A stretch of DNA of 64,000 bases from JASTVH01 sp042862465 (GTDB lineage: Bacteria > Pseudomonadota > Gammaproteobacteria > Pseudomonadales > Oleiphilaceae): positions 402,863 through 466,862 of the forward strand of contig JASTVH010000004.1 in NCBI GenBank assembly GCA_042862465.1. The letters are read 5' to 3'. Below are positions 43,984 to 53,024 of this stretch, one piece after another. Below the pieces are notes generated by a model. The model had not been told where the DNA came from. It did not search any database and was given only the letters and a program-made list of their open reading frames with translations. Numbering within the stretch: the stretch's first letter is position 1; every line of letters begins with the position of its first letter. The position numbers were made by a program, and so were the translations under genes.

Positions 43984-46260
43984 ATGACTAAACGTAAAGC
44001 CCGTCGTCCCATTTTCCGTTTCCTCATCCGCCTGCTCCCGGTGCTTCTGGTCCTGTTTCTGGGCTGGGTGGTCTACCTGGATGCGGTGGTCACCTCCCAG
44101 TTCGAAGGCCGCCGCTGGGAGATCCCGTCCCGGGTGTATGCCCGGCCCCTGGAGCTTTATGAAGGCGCCAGTGTGACGCCGGGACATTTGCAGTGGGAGC
44201 TCCAGCAGCTGGGGTACAGCCAACGCACAGGCGCCAGCCGGCCCGGGAGCTATCAGCACAGCGGCCGGCAGTTCACCATCGCCACCCGCGGCTTTGCCTT
44301 CCCTGACGGGGTCGAGCCGGAACGGCGTTTGCGACTCACCATCGAACAGGATCGCGTGGTGGATTTTCAAGCTCTGGGTGGTGGCGGCGGGGTCGCCCGT
44401 CTGGAACCGATGCAGATCGGGGGTATCTATCCGGCCCACAACGAAGACCGCATTCTGGTACGCCTGGAGCAGGTGCCACCGGAGCTGATCAAGGCGCTGC
44501 TGCAGACAGAGGATCGCGACTTTTTCAACCACTGGGGCATCGCGCCGCTCTCGATCCTGCGTGCCGCCTGGGCCAACCTCAAGGCCGGTGCGGTGGTGCA
44601 GGGTGGCAGTACCCTGACCCAGCAGCTGGTCAAGAATTTCTACCTCAGTCGCGAACAGACCCTGTCCCGCAAGGCCACGGAAGCCATCATGGCGTTGCTG
44701 CTGGAGTGGCACTATGACAAGAAGGCGCTGCTGCAGGCCTATCTCAATGAGGTTTACCTGGGCCAGGCCGGGCGCCGCTCGATCAACGGTTTCGGGCTGG
44801 CCAGCCAGTTCTATTTCGGCAAGCCCGTGCAGAGTCTGGAGTTGCATGAATCGGCCCTGCTGGTGGCCATGGTGAAGGGGCCGTCCTATTACGATCCCCG
44901 CCGTCATCCGGAGCGGGCCCGCAAGCGGCGCAACCTGGTGATCGACGAAATGGCCCGGGCGCAGATGATTTCCCCGGGTGTGGCGGAGCAGGCCAAAAGG
45001 CAATCGCTGGATGTGGTGGGGCGCCCGAATTACACCAACAGTCGCTATCCGGCCTACATCGATCTGGTGCGGCGCCACCTGTCCCGGGATTACCGTCAGG
45101 AAGATCTGCAGAGCGAAGGCCTGAAGATCTTCACCACCCTGGATCCGGTGGTCCAGAAAAGCGCCGAAACGGCGCTTTCCTCAAGGCTCGAACGTCTCGA
45201 CCGTGGTGACCGCAAGACACCGCTCCAGGGCGCGATGGTGGTAACCGGCAAGGACAGTGGCGAGGTGCTGGCCGTGGTGGGCGGTCGCGAAACCCGTTTC
45301 GCCGGGTTCAACCGCGCGGTGGATGCGAAGCGGCCGGTGGGCTCGTTGATGAAGCCGGTCATCTATCTGACGGCCCTCTCCGACCCGGAGCGCTACACCC
45401 TGATCACCCCGTTGCAGGACAAACCGTTTGCCGTGGTCGCGGACGACGGCCAGCGCTGGGAGCCGAAGAACTACGGCGGCGAGGTGCACGGCGAGGTGCC
45501 GCTGCACGAGGCCTTCAGCCATTCCTATAATCTGGCCACCGTGCGTGTGGGGCTGGATGTCGGGATTGACGCGGTGCAGGATAATCTGCGGCGACTGGGT
45601 GCGGACATGCCCCTCTCGGACTACCCGTCGATCCTGCTGGGTGCCCAGTCCATGGCGCCGGTGGATGTGGCCGCGGTGTATCAGTCCATCGCGGCGTCCG
45701 GCTTCAAAACGCCTTTGCGGACCATTCGCGATGTGGCGACCTCCGATGGTGAGGTCCTCTCACGTTACAGCCTGGACGTGCATCAGGTGGCGGAACCCGG
45801 GCCGGTTCACCTGGTCCACTATGCCATGCAGGAAGTCATGCACGAAGGTACCGGGCGCTCCGCCTACCGTTTTCTGCCGGAGAGCCTGAATGCCGCCGGC
45901 AAAACCGGCACCACCAACGACAGCCGCGACAGCTGGTTCGCCGGATTCACCGGGGACTACCTGGCGGTGGTCTGGGTGGGCCGTGACAACAATGAGCCAA
46001 CCCGCCTGACCGGTGCCACCGGGGCTCTGCCGGTGTGGGCCGATCTCATGCGGCGTTTGCCCCAGCACAGTTTCCAGCCTGTGGCGCCGGCCAACGTTCG
46101 TTATCATTGGGTCGATGCCGAGGCGCAGGCCCTGACCTCCGAAGGCTGTCCGGACGCCCGCAAGGTACCCTTCATCGTCGGAAGCGAGCCGCAGAAGGAA
46201 GTGAATTGCAGCGGGGCCGTGACGCGCCGAATCAAGAACTGGTTTGAAGGACTCTTCTGA
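43984..46260 (+). CDS. mrcB: Penicillin-binding protein 1B
   Basis: This 758-residue bifunctional peptidoglycan synthase has an N-terminal basic stretch and one membrane anchor (residues 15-38), a UB2H-type domain, the GT51 glycosyltransferase with EDRDFFNHWGI and GGSTLTQQLVKNFYL, and the transpeptidase with the S-L-M-K active site (SxxK), SYN and KTGTTNDSRD motifs. It is followed without gap by a TPR lipoprotein whose start shares the last base of the stop codon (TGATG). A TATAAT sits just before the start region, but the nearest TTGACA is 22 bp away. Confidence 0.96.
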   Translation: MTKRKARRPIFRFLIRLLPVLLVLFLGWVVYLDAVVTSQFEGRRWEIPSRVYARPLELYEGASVTPGHLQWELQQLGYSQRTGASRPGSYQHSGRQFTIATRGFAFPDGVEPERRLRLTIEQDRVVDFQALGGGGGVARLEPMQIGGIYPAHNEDRILVRLEQVPPELIKALLQTEDRDFFNHWGIAPLSILRAAWANLKAGAVVQGGSTLTQQLVKNFYLSREQTLSRKATEAIMALLLEWHYDKKALLQAYLNEVYLGQAGRRSINGFGLASQFYFGKPVQSLELHESALLVAMVKGPSYYDPRRHPERARKRRNLVIDEMARAQMISPGVAEQAKRQSLDVVGRPNYTNSRYPAYIDLVRRHLSRDYRQEDLQSEGLKIFTTLDPVVQKSAETALSSRLERLDRGDRKTPLQGAMVVTGKDSGEVLAVVGGRETRFAGFNRAVDAKRPVGSLMKPVIYLTALSDPERYTLITPLQDKPFAVVADDGQRWEPKNYGGEVHGEVPLHEAFSHSYNLATVRVGLDVGIDAVQDNLRRLGADMPLSDYPSILLGAQSMAPVDVAAVYQSIAASGFKTPLRTIRDVATSDGEVLSRYSLDVHQVAEPGPVHLVHYAMQEVMHEGTGRSAYRFLPESLNAAGKTGTTNDSRDSWFAGFTGDYLAVVWVGRDNNEPTRLTGATGALPVWADLMRRLPQHSFQPVAPANVRYHWVDAEAQALTSEGCPDARKVPFIVGSEPQKEVNCSGAVTRRIKNWFEGLF

Positions 46261-46817
46261 TGCCCAAAATATTTCAACAGCACGCCCTGGCTGCCCTGTG
46301 TGCACTAACGCTCGCCGGTTGCGCCAGCCAGCAGGACCAATCCATCTATGTGCCGGCCACACAGCACGACCCACTGCCTCGTCAGGAGCGTGATCAGGAT
46401 CGGGGCGAGATGGAAACGCAGCCACAGACAGAAACGCCACAGGTGCCGGATGCTCCGGCCCGCGACGTACCCGGTTACCGCTCCAGCGGGGAAGCCCTGT
46501 CACCCGCGGCCAAGGGGCTGGTTCAGCAGGCCGATCAGGCCCTCCGGCAGGGGCGTATTCCCCAGGCCATCGCGCAACTGGAGCGGGCTCAGCGGATCTC
46601 GCCGCGTTCGGCGGTGGTCTATCTGAAGCTGGCGGAAGCCTATGTGCGCAAAGGGGATCTCGGCAGGGCAGAGCAGTTTACCCTCAAGGGGCTGTCTCAG
46701 GCAGGCGATGATGTGCCCACGCAGCGGGCGGGTTGGCAGTTGTTGAGTGATATTCGCCGCGCCCGGGGCGATAGGGAGGGCGCGGCGCAGGCCAGGGCCC
46801 GGAGCAACCAGCTTTAG
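46260..46817 (+). CDS. Tetratricopeptide repeat lipoprotein
   Basis: The 185-residue protein has lipobox LAGC (cysteine about residue 21). It has a Gln/Glu/Asp-rich linker and then two TPR-like helix-turn-helix units (about 85-170, AIAQLERAQRISPRSAVVYL and KLAEAYVRKGDLGRAEQF). Translational coupling to mrcB points to a partner of PBP1B at the outer membrane, similar in concept to the LpoB lipoprotein activator. It is not homologous to LpoB by any motif I can see, so that role is inference. Confidence 0.78.
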   Translation: MPKIFQQHALAALCALTLAGCASQQDQSIYVPATQHDPLPRQERDQDRGEMETQPQTETPQVPDAPARDVPGYRSSGEALSPAAKGLVQQADQALRQGRIPQAIAQLERAQRISPRSAVVYLKLAEAYVRKGDLGRAEQFTLKGLSQAGDDVPTQRAGWQLLSDIRRARGDREGAAQARARSNQL

Positions 46818-46827
46818 GCCACTCCGG

Positions 46828-46846
46828 AGCGCCCGGGGCGGGCGCT
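46828..46846. terminator. Hairpin between convergent genes
   Basis: AGCGCCC (46828-46834) and GGGCGCT (46840-46846) form a seven-pair stem around GGGGC, shared by the mrcB-lipoprotein operon and the DUF4382 gene. There is no T-run. Confidence 0.6.
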
Positions 46847-46855
46847 TGCCTGGGC

Positions 46856-47767
46856 TTACTGGAAGTTGACTTCCGTGGTTTCGTCGGCGTTCACCGTGGC
46901 GTTCTGGGTGCCCACGAAGGACAGGTCCTCGTCGGTTTCCACGTCGTCCACATCGCAGCTGTAGCTGACGGTGTAGTCGCCGGCGGTCACAAAGGAGGCG
47001 GTGTAGCTGTAGGTGCCATCAGCCTCATTGTATTTCACCGGCGCCGTGACTATCGGCTCGTTATCGGAGCCCAGATCATCCGGGGTTGCATCGGAACCGG
47101 CGTGGACGTAAACCAGGCCGCTGTAGGTCTGGGCATCCTCACACTCGGTCTGAATGATGGTGGAGGCATCGACCGTCCCGGTCAGCGTGCCGGCTTCGGT
47201 GTTATCGATCAGGCGCAGGGCCGGTTTCAGGTAGTAATCACCCTTGGCATTGTTGCCCTGGGGATTGACGATGGACTTGCGCACATCAAAATCGATGGTG
47301 AAGTCGGCGTCACCCCCAGCCGGGACTGTGAAGCCGCTAACCAGCTTGAGGCCGCTCTGGAAACCGGAGGGCACAAACAGGGTCACCTGGCCGCCGGTTT
47401 CTTCTTCAGCATACAGGGCGCCACTTTCCTGGCTCAGTTCCAGGCGCACCCAGTTGTATTCCCCGGCCTCGACTTCTTCGTCACCCAATAGCGTGGCTGC
47501 GTTGCCATCCTGCAGTTCGAGAAGGTCGATGACTTTCGGATCGTCAAACTCGAAGCTCACCTGTTCGCCGTCCTGATGCTTCAGCGTCACACCGGTTACG
47601 GTGATCACGACCTTGTTGAGGTTGTCCACCGGGGCGTCAGTCAGTCCCAGAGACAGGCTGCCGGTGGTGGCGCTGCTGTTACTGCTGTCGCCCGAACCAC
47701 CACATGCAATCAGCGCGGCGCTCAGGGCCGTGACGGAAAAACCTTTGATCAGAGTGGAATACCGCAT
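46856..47767 (-). CDS. DUF4382 lipoprotein
   Basis: The 303-residue protein has a signal ending in lipobox ALIAC (C22) followed by a Gly/Ser linker. Residues 35-185 match DUF4382, a beta-sandwich of unknown function often found on exported or surface proteins (SLSLGLTDAPVDNLNKVVITV, GEYNWVRLELSQESG). The C-terminal part resembles a second immunoglobulin-like fold. It is divergent from the ECF sigma operon. Confidence 0.82.
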   Translation of the reverse strand: MRYSTLIKGFSVTALSAALIACGGSGDSSNSSATTGSLSLGLTDAPVDNLNKVVITVTGVTLKHQDGEQVSFEFDDPKVIDLLELQDGNAATLLGDEEVEAGEYNWVRLELSQESGALYAEEETGGQVTLFVPSGFQSGLKLVSGFTVPAGGDADFTIDFDVRKSIVNPQGNNAKGDYYLKPALRLIDNTEAGTLTGTVDASTIIQTECEDAQTYSGLVYVHAGSDATPDDLGSDNEPIVTAPVKYNEADGTYSYTASFVTAGDYTVSYSCDVDDVETDEDLSFVGTQNATVNADETTEVNFQ

Positions 47768-48031
47768 ACAACTCTACTCCCTTGCTTTGGGTTGTTTGAG
47801 TGACGTCAGGGGGCGAAACACGGAAGCTTGGATGTTCGCTTCCCCCCATCGGTCAGACCGGAAAACACCGGTTCACCTCGTTGGTGTACTGTTAAACACG
47901 CAGGGTTCGGGAAAAGGTTCGCCACAAATCATTACAAGTTTGAAAGGCTTCACATCTCGGACCCGCTCGCGGGCTCTGGTATAACGAGAGTGGCGCACTG
48001 CACTAGTTGAGTTTGTGAACGGAGATCGAAT

Positions 48032-48628
48032 TTGGCAGTCATTCCGTTTGGCCGCCGCCGCAAGGCCCGGCGTTTTGAACAACTCGTCCAGCCCCATCTG
48101 GGGGAGATGTATCGTTTCGCCTACCGGCTGACGGGTGACCGCCACGATGCCGAGGATCTGGTCCAGGACGTTCTCACCAAGCTTTTCCCCAAGACCGACG
48201 AGATGCTCGGTGTCGAGCAGCTTCGGCCCTGGCTGAGCCGGGTCCTTTACCGGCACTTTATTGATGCCTGCCGCCGCCACTCCCGTCAGCCGGACCGACC
48301 CATGAGTCTGGTCATCGATAATGACAACCCGTTATTGGGCTTTGATCTGTTGGGCGAGGATGACGGCCCCGGTCCTCTGCAGCTGGTCGATCGTGATCGC
48401 CTGAACGCCCTGGTGGAAGACTGTCTGGCATCGCTGCCACCGGATCAGAAGGCCCTGCTCGTGATGCACGACGTGGAGGGCTGGCGCCAGGAGGACGTGG
48501 CCGCCGTGCTCGATATTCCCGTGGGAACGGTCAAGTCGCGGCTTCACCGCTGCCGGAGCAACCTGCGCCAGCGCCTGAGCAAAAAAATGGAACCTTTTGC
48601 GGCGTCCGGTCGTGTAGAAGGGGAGTGA
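48032..48628 (+). CDS. ECF-type RNA polymerase sigma factor
   Basis: This 198-residue protein starts at TTG with GGAG seven bases upstream. Region 2 has TGDRHDAEDLVQDVL and region 4 has the helix-turn-helix DVAAVLDIPVGTVKSRL. The next gene, 11 bp downstream, encodes a zinc-type anti-sigma factor, and two exported proteins complete the operon. It is probably an envelope-responsive sigma factor; the signal is unknown. Confidence 0.92.
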   Translation: MAVIPFGRRRKARRFEQLVQPHLGEMYRFAYRLTGDRHDAEDLVQDVLTKLFPKTDEMLGVEQLRPWLSRVLYRHFIDACRRHSRQPDRPMSLVIDNDNPLLGFDLLGEDDGPGPLQLVDRDRLNALVEDCLASLPPDQKALLVMHDVEGWRQEDVAAVLDIPVGTVKSRLHRCRSNLRQRLSKKMEPFAASGRVEGE

Positions 48629-48639
48629 GGTAGAAAACC

Positions 48640-49284
48640 ATGCAATGCCACGAATGTATCAAACAGCTGGACGCCTATCTGGACGATGACCTGAGTCGGT
48701 CGCAGAGCCAGGCTTTGCAGGCCCATGTGGCCGAATGCCGGGCCTGCGCCCATCGACTGTCGGCCGAACGCCAGTTGCTGGACACCCTGCGGCAGCTCCC
48801 GGCCGATGCCCCCGACGACGGCTTTGAAGCCCGGGTGCTGGCAGCCGCGACCGGGCGCGCTTCGAGCCCGCGCCGCTGGAGCCATACGGCCCTGGCAACG
48901 GTGGCCGCGTTGGCGCTGTTTGCCGGAGTCTTTATCGGGATCGGCGTGCAGGACAGCGCCCGGACCACGGCACCCGCGTCGATGGCGAAAGCCGGCAGCG
49001 ACGATTACGAGGTGCGGACCGTCAAGCTCGCCTTTGATGCCCAGAAAACCCTGGACGGGGTCAACCTGACCCTGGACCTGCCGCCGCACGTGGAACTGGC
49101 ACCTTTCCCGGGGCGCCATCGGGTGAGCTGGCAGGTGAACCTGAAAGCGGGCGAGAACGTTCTGGCTCTGCCATTGCGGGTCCTGTATCCTGCCGATGGC
49201 GAGATCGTGGCTCATCTGGAACATGGCGATCAGACCAGCTCGTTCCGGACCGTATTGCCTGATTTTAGGGGGCCATCGTCATGA
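48640..49284 (+). CDS. Anti-sigma factor, zf-HC2 type
   Basis: The 214-residue protein has an N-terminal cytoplasmic zinc-binding domain carrying the H-x3-C-x2-C motif HVAECRAC, a single membrane helix (about 88-105, ALATVAALALFAGVFIGIG) and a periplasmic C-terminal domain. This is the classical group IV anti-sigma layout: the sigma factor is held at the membrane until the periplasmic signal arrives. It is coupled to the next gene by a four-base overlap (ATGA). Confidence 0.88.
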   Translation: MQCHECIKQLDAYLDDDLSRSQSQALQAHVAECRACAHRLSAERQLLDTLRQLPADAPDDGFEARVLAAATGRASSPRRWSHTALATVAALALFAGVFIGIGVQDSARTTAPASMAKAGSDDYEVRTVKLAFDAQKTLDGVNLTLDLPPHVELAPFPGRHRVSWQVNLKAGENVLALPLRVLYPADGEIVAHLEHGDQTSSFRTVLPDFRGPSS

Positions 49285-49706
49285 CGGGGTGTTATAAAGT
49301 GAAGTCACACTGGCAAAGCGCACTGATCGCGGTGACGCTTGGATTACTGGTGGCACTGCCCGGCCATGCGGACGATCTCGGTGTCACGATGCGCATGGTG
49401 GAGGGCGATGAGGATCTCACGCGCGAGATTGTCCAGCAGATTGAATTGCCCGAGCGGCTGGAGCATGACGGTGGGCCCGGCGCTCTGTCCGGTCAGGAAC
49501 CTCCGGGCCAGGAGCGGGCACGGGAGGTCCGCGAAGTGGGCCGTGACGTGGCGGAGCAGGCACGAGAGCGACGCGAAGCTGTCGGTCCGCCGGCCGATGT
49601 GCCGGGAAAGGGGCCGGAGGCAGTTCCTGAGCGTCCGCAGCTGCCCGATGACCCCAATGTCGGACGCCCTGACAATCCCGGGCGGAGCCACTCCCAGAAA
49701 CCCTGA
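49281..49706 (+). CDS. Exported protein of unknown function, highly charged
   Basis: The protein has 141 residues. An N-terminal signal peptide (QSALIAVTLGLLVALPGHA) is followed by an acidic and Arg-rich helix-forming segment (about 80-110, EREVREVGRDVAEQARE-like composition) and a Pro/Asp/Asn-rich tail. No family is recognised. It overlaps the anti-sigma start region of the operon and precedes the TPR/barrel protein, so it could be a periplasmic signal or ligand for the anti-sigma factor; that is inference. The start uses the ATG that overlaps the upstream stop. Confidence 0.7.
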   Translation: MTGCYKVKSHWQSALIAVTLGLLVALPGHADDLGVTMRMVEGDEDLTREIVQQIELPERLEHDGGPGALSGQEPPGQERAREVREVGRDVAEQARERREAVGPPADVPGKGPEAVPERPQLPDDPNVGRPDNPGRSHSQKP

Positions 49707-49751
49707 TGTCCGTGGCGGGCGCCCAGGCGTCTCCTTGCACAGGAGACGGTG

Positions 49752-51077
49752 GTGACCCGCAGCCTCAAACCCCTTCTTCTGACGCTTCTAACCCTTTGGG
49801 CTGGTGCGCTATATGCAGCGACGCCGGAAACCGTCCGTTCCGATTTTCGGGAGGGTGTGGCAGCGTTTAATGCTGAAAACTACGACCTGGCCCGCAAAAA
49901 ACTCGAGGCTGCCCGTGACGGTGGTCTGCAAAGCGCGGCGCTTTTCTACAACCTGGGCGTGGTCTATTTCCGCCTAGAACTTTACCTACAGGCCCGGCAG
50001 GCGTTTGGCCGGCTGCTGGGAGGCTCCAATGCACTGCTCGCCCATTACAACCTGGGCCTGGTAGCCCTGGCCGCCGATCAGCCGCAGCAGGCTCGCCAGC
50101 ATTTCGCAAAGGTCGCCGCCTCCAGCAAGCCCAAGCTGGCCACCCTCGCGCGCCGACAGCTGCAGCAGCTGGATGTTGACCAAACGCCTGAGACCCAACC
50201 GCAACCTGTGGCCCTCTATCTGTCCCTGGCCGGCGGCTACGAGAACAACCTCTCGCTGGAACAGGATGGCAGCACCGCTGAAACTTCCGGCGCCGCCATG
50301 GAAGCCGTGCTGGCGGCCTCGGGGTATCTCTGGGGTGCCCGGGATGCCGGTATTCGCCTGTCCGGCAGTCACTTCAACCTGCGTTACCCCTCCCATTCCG
50401 ATTTTGACCGCCATGTCACCCAGGCCACATTGAGTGCCGACCGCCGTTTCGGTCGCCGCTGGTGGACCCGGGGATCGATCGGGCAGCTCTGGCTCTATGA
50501 GGATGGCGAACGTGCCGAAAGGCATACTCCTGTGGCGGTCGCGGCGACCGCCGAAGCCTGTGGGCCCCTATCCCGGGGGCGTTATTGCCGCCTGAAACTG
50601 GAACATGCCCGTGTCACTGCAGATGCGGACTACGCCGGCTACGATGGCTACCGCGAAGCCGTCCGGGCTGAGCTGGCGGCGGGATCGTCCGCCTGGCCCT
50701 GGACCCTGGAGTACCGGCTGGTGAATGACGAGCGTGATGACCTGGCGCTGGGGGATGAGTTCTATAGCTACTCCGCCTGGCGGCATCGCTTGCGGGGAGA
50801 GCTTCGCCATGAGGTGAACCCGCGCCTGAGCATTGGCGTGAACCTGGGGTTACAGCTCAGCCGCTACAAGGATGACCACCGGCTCTTCCGGGATGCCGTG
50901 CTGGTGAATGAGAGACGCCGCGATCGCCGCTATGGCGCAGGGGTGGATGTGCGCTACCGCTGGCGGGGAGACTGGCAGCTGTTTGCCGAAGGGCAGGTGC
51001 GTCATAACAGTTCGACCCTGGATCGCTACGACTACGACAACAGCTCGTTGCTGTTGGGTATCGAAAGGCAGTGGTAG
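49752..51077 (+). CDS. TPR-containing outer-membrane beta-barrel protein
   Basis: I choose the second GTG of a GTG-GTG pair (AGGAG six bases upstream); the first would add one residue. The 441-residue protein has a signal peptide (ending ALYAA), TPR-type helices (about 25-145, AAFNAENYDLARKKLEAARD and FYNLGVVYFRLELYLQARQA) and a large C-terminal region of alternating strands ending GIERQW, a typical C-terminal aromatic for barrels. The layout recalls Slam-type surface lipoprotein assembly modifiers. The homology level is not assessable here. It closes the sigma-factor operon. Confidence 0.75.
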   Translation: MTRSLKPLLLTLLTLWAGALYAATPETVRSDFREGVAAFNAENYDLARKKLEAARDGGLQSAALFYNLGVVYFRLELYLQARQAFGRLLGGSNALLAHYNLGLVALAADQPQQARQHFAKVAASSKPKLATLARRQLQQLDVDQTPETQPQPVALYLSLAGGYENNLSLEQDGSTAETSGAAMEAVLAASGYLWGARDAGIRLSGSHFNLRYPSHSDFDRHVTQATLSADRRFGRRWWTRGSIGQLWLYEDGERAERHTPVAVAATAEACGPLSRGRYCRLKLEHARVTADADYAGYDGYREAVRAELAAGSSAWPWTLEYRLVNDERDDLALGDEFYSYSAWRHRLRGELRHEVNPRLSIGVNLGLQLSRYKDDHRLFRDAVLVNERRRDRRYGAGVDVRYRWRGDWQLFAEGQVRHNSSTLDRYDYDNSSLLLGIERQW

Positions 51078-51094
51078 GCGCCCCGAGGGGCGCC
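51077..51094. terminator. Hairpin between the barrel-protein gene and hemL
   Basis: GGCGCCCC and GGGGCGCC form a perfect eight-pair stem around GA. It begins at the last base of the upstream stop codon and serves convergent transcripts. No T-run is present. Confidence 0.65.
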
Positions 51095-51102
51095 GGGCAG
51101 GA

Positions 51103-52386
51103 TCAGGCGAGTGTCTTGAGGGTCTCGCGGGCCGCTTCCACCGTCGCGTCGATCTGTGGTTCCTCGTGGGCGATGGAGATGAAGCTGGCTTCGAAGGCGG
51201 ACGGCGCCAGATAGATGCCGCGCTGGAGCATGCCGTTAAAGAAACGGTTGAAACGGTCCATGTCACAGGCCATCACGTCCTGGAAGCTGTGGACGTGTTT
51301 CTTGTCGGTGAAGAAGATGCCCATCATGCCGCCGACACCCTGAACCACCATGGGCACCCCGGCGTCTTCGGCGGCAGCGCGAAGACCGTTCATCAGGTGC
51401 GTGGCCTTGGCCTCGAGACGGCTGTGGAAGCTGGGCTCGGAAATGGCGTTCAGGGTGGTTAGTCCGGCCCGCATGGCGAGCGGATTGCCTGACAGGGTGC
51501 CGGCCTGATAGACCGGGCCCAGCGGCGCCAGCTGCTCCATGATGGCACGCTTACCCCCAAAGGCGCCGACCGGCAGCCCGCCACCGATCACCTTGCCCAG
51601 GGCGGTCAGATCCGGTGTCACGCCGTAATGGGCCTGAGCGCCACCCAGGGCGACCCGGAACCCGGTCATGACCTCGTCGAAGATCAGCACGCTTTCGTGG
51701 TGGTCGCACAGTTCGCGCAATCCCTCCAGGAAGCCCGGGACCGGCGGAATGCAGTTCATGTTGCCCGCCACGGGCTCAACAATAACGGCGGCAATCTCGT
51801 GGCCCATTTCCTTGAAGACCTTGCGCACCGCATCGATATCGTTGAAGGGCAGCGTTAGGGTCAGTTCGGCCAGGCAGGCCGGGATGCCCGGTGAGTTGGG
51901 CACGCCTAGCGTCAGGGCCCCGGAACCGGCCTTGACCAGCAACGAATCCACGTGGCCGTGGTAGTTGCCCTCGAACTTGATGATCTTGTCCCGCCCGGTG
52001 TAGCCCCGCGCCAGGCGCAGCGCACTCATGGTCGCTTCGGTCCCGGAGTTGACCATGCGGACCATGTCCATGGAGGGGACCAGGTCGCAGACCTTCTTGG
52101 CCATCTCGGTTTCCAGGGCGGTGGGGGCGCCAAAACCGACCCCCTCGTGGAGCTGGGAGGTCAGGCTGTCGAGTACGCGCGGGTCGGCGTGACCCAGGAT
52201 CATGGGGCCCCAGGAGCCGACATAGTCGATGTAGCGCTTGTCGTCTTCATCGAACAGATAGGGGCCTTCGCCACGCTTGAAGAATACCGGAGTGCCACCC
52301 ACGCCCTTGAAGGCACGAACGGGAGAATTCACACCTCCGGGAATATAGCGTTGCGCTTCTTCAAAGAGAGTGTCGGACTGGGTCAT
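51103..52386 (-). CDS. hemL: Glutamate-1-semialdehyde 2,1-aminomutase
   Basis: The 427-residue PLP enzyme forms 5-aminolevulinate for tetrapyrrole synthesis. The catalytic lysine is in LGKVIGGGLPVGAFGG, and the fold has VNSGTEATMSALRLARG and IFDEVMTGFR. It overlaps thiE by four bases (ATGA), so it is last in a hemJ-thiD-thiE-hemL run. Confidence 0.97.
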   Translation of the reverse strand: MTQSDTLFEEAQRYIPGGVNSPVRAFKGVGGTPVFFKRGEGPYLFDEDDKRYIDYVGSWGPMILGHADPRVLDSLTSQLHEGVGFGAPTALETEMAKKVCDLVPSMDMVRMVNSGTEATMSALRLARGYTGRDKIIKFEGNYHGHVDSLLVKAGSGALTLGVPNSPGIPACLAELTLTLPFNDIDAVRKVFKEMGHEIAAVIVEPVAGNMNCIPPVPGFLEGLRELCDHHESVLIFDEVMTGFRVALGGAQAHYGVTPDLTALGKVIGGGLPVGAFGGKRAIMEQLAPLGPVYQAGTLSGNPLAMRAGLTTLNAISEPSFHSRLEAKATHLMNGLRAAAEDAGVPMVVQGVGGMMGIFFTDKKHVHSFQDVMACDMDRFNRFFNGMLQRGIYLAPSAFEASFISIAHEEPQIDATVEAARETLKTLA

Positions 52387-53024
52387 GGATGAAACTCCTT
52401 GCGTAAACGGTGAAATTGTTCGTTGAGTTCGCGCGCTCTTTGTTCGATGTCGTCGGCCGCGAACAGGCCATGCACCATGGCAATCAGGTCCGCACCTGCG
52501 GCCACGATTGGCGCCATGTTGTCCCGGGTGATGCCGCCGATGGCGGTGACCGGTAATCCGTAGCGGCGTCCGGCGGAAAGCACGTTTGGAGAGGCCGGCG
52601 GCGCCTTGGCCTTGGTCGAGGATGCAAAGAAACGACCGAAGGCGAGATAGGAGCAGGGCACCTCCGCCGCCCCCTGGGCCAGACGCAGCGAGCCGTGGCA
52701 GGTGGCTCCGACAATGCGGTCGGGCCCCAGCCGGCGCCGCGCCGCCGCCAGATTGCCGTCTTCAAGGCCCAAGTGTACCCCGTCAGCGCCGATTCGTAAG
52801 GCCAGTTCCAGATCATCGTTGATCACCAGGGGCACCCGGTGTCGGCGGCAGAGGGCCAGCAGCCGGGTGGCCAGGCGGCGGCGGTCAGAGGGCGGGTTCA
52901 CTTTGTCCCGGTACTGGATCAATACTGCACCGCCGCGCAGTGCCGCGGCCACCCCATCGATGACCTGCTCCCCGGGCAGCAGCTCCGGGTCGGTAATGGC
53001 GTAGAGCCCGGGCTTCAGCGCCAC
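52383..53024 (-). CDS. thiE: Thiamine-phosphate synthase
   Basis: This 213-residue TIM barrel couples the pyrimidine pyrophosphate and thiazole phosphate moieties of thiamine. Motifs are YAITDPELLPG, LIQYRDK, VINDDLELALRIGADGVHLG and PVTAIGGITRDN. It overlaps thiD by ten bases and hemL by four. Confidence 0.95.
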   Translation of the reverse strand: MALKPGLYAITDPELLPGEQVIDGVAAALRGGAVLIQYRDKVNPPSDRRRLATRLLALCRRHRVPLVINDDLELALRIGADGVHLGLEDGNLAAARRRLGPDRIVGATCHGSLRLAQGAAEVPCSYLAFGRFFASSTKAKAPPASPNVLSAGRRYGLPVTAIGGITRDNMAPIVAAGADLIAMVHGLFAADDIEQRARELNEQFHRLRKEFHP

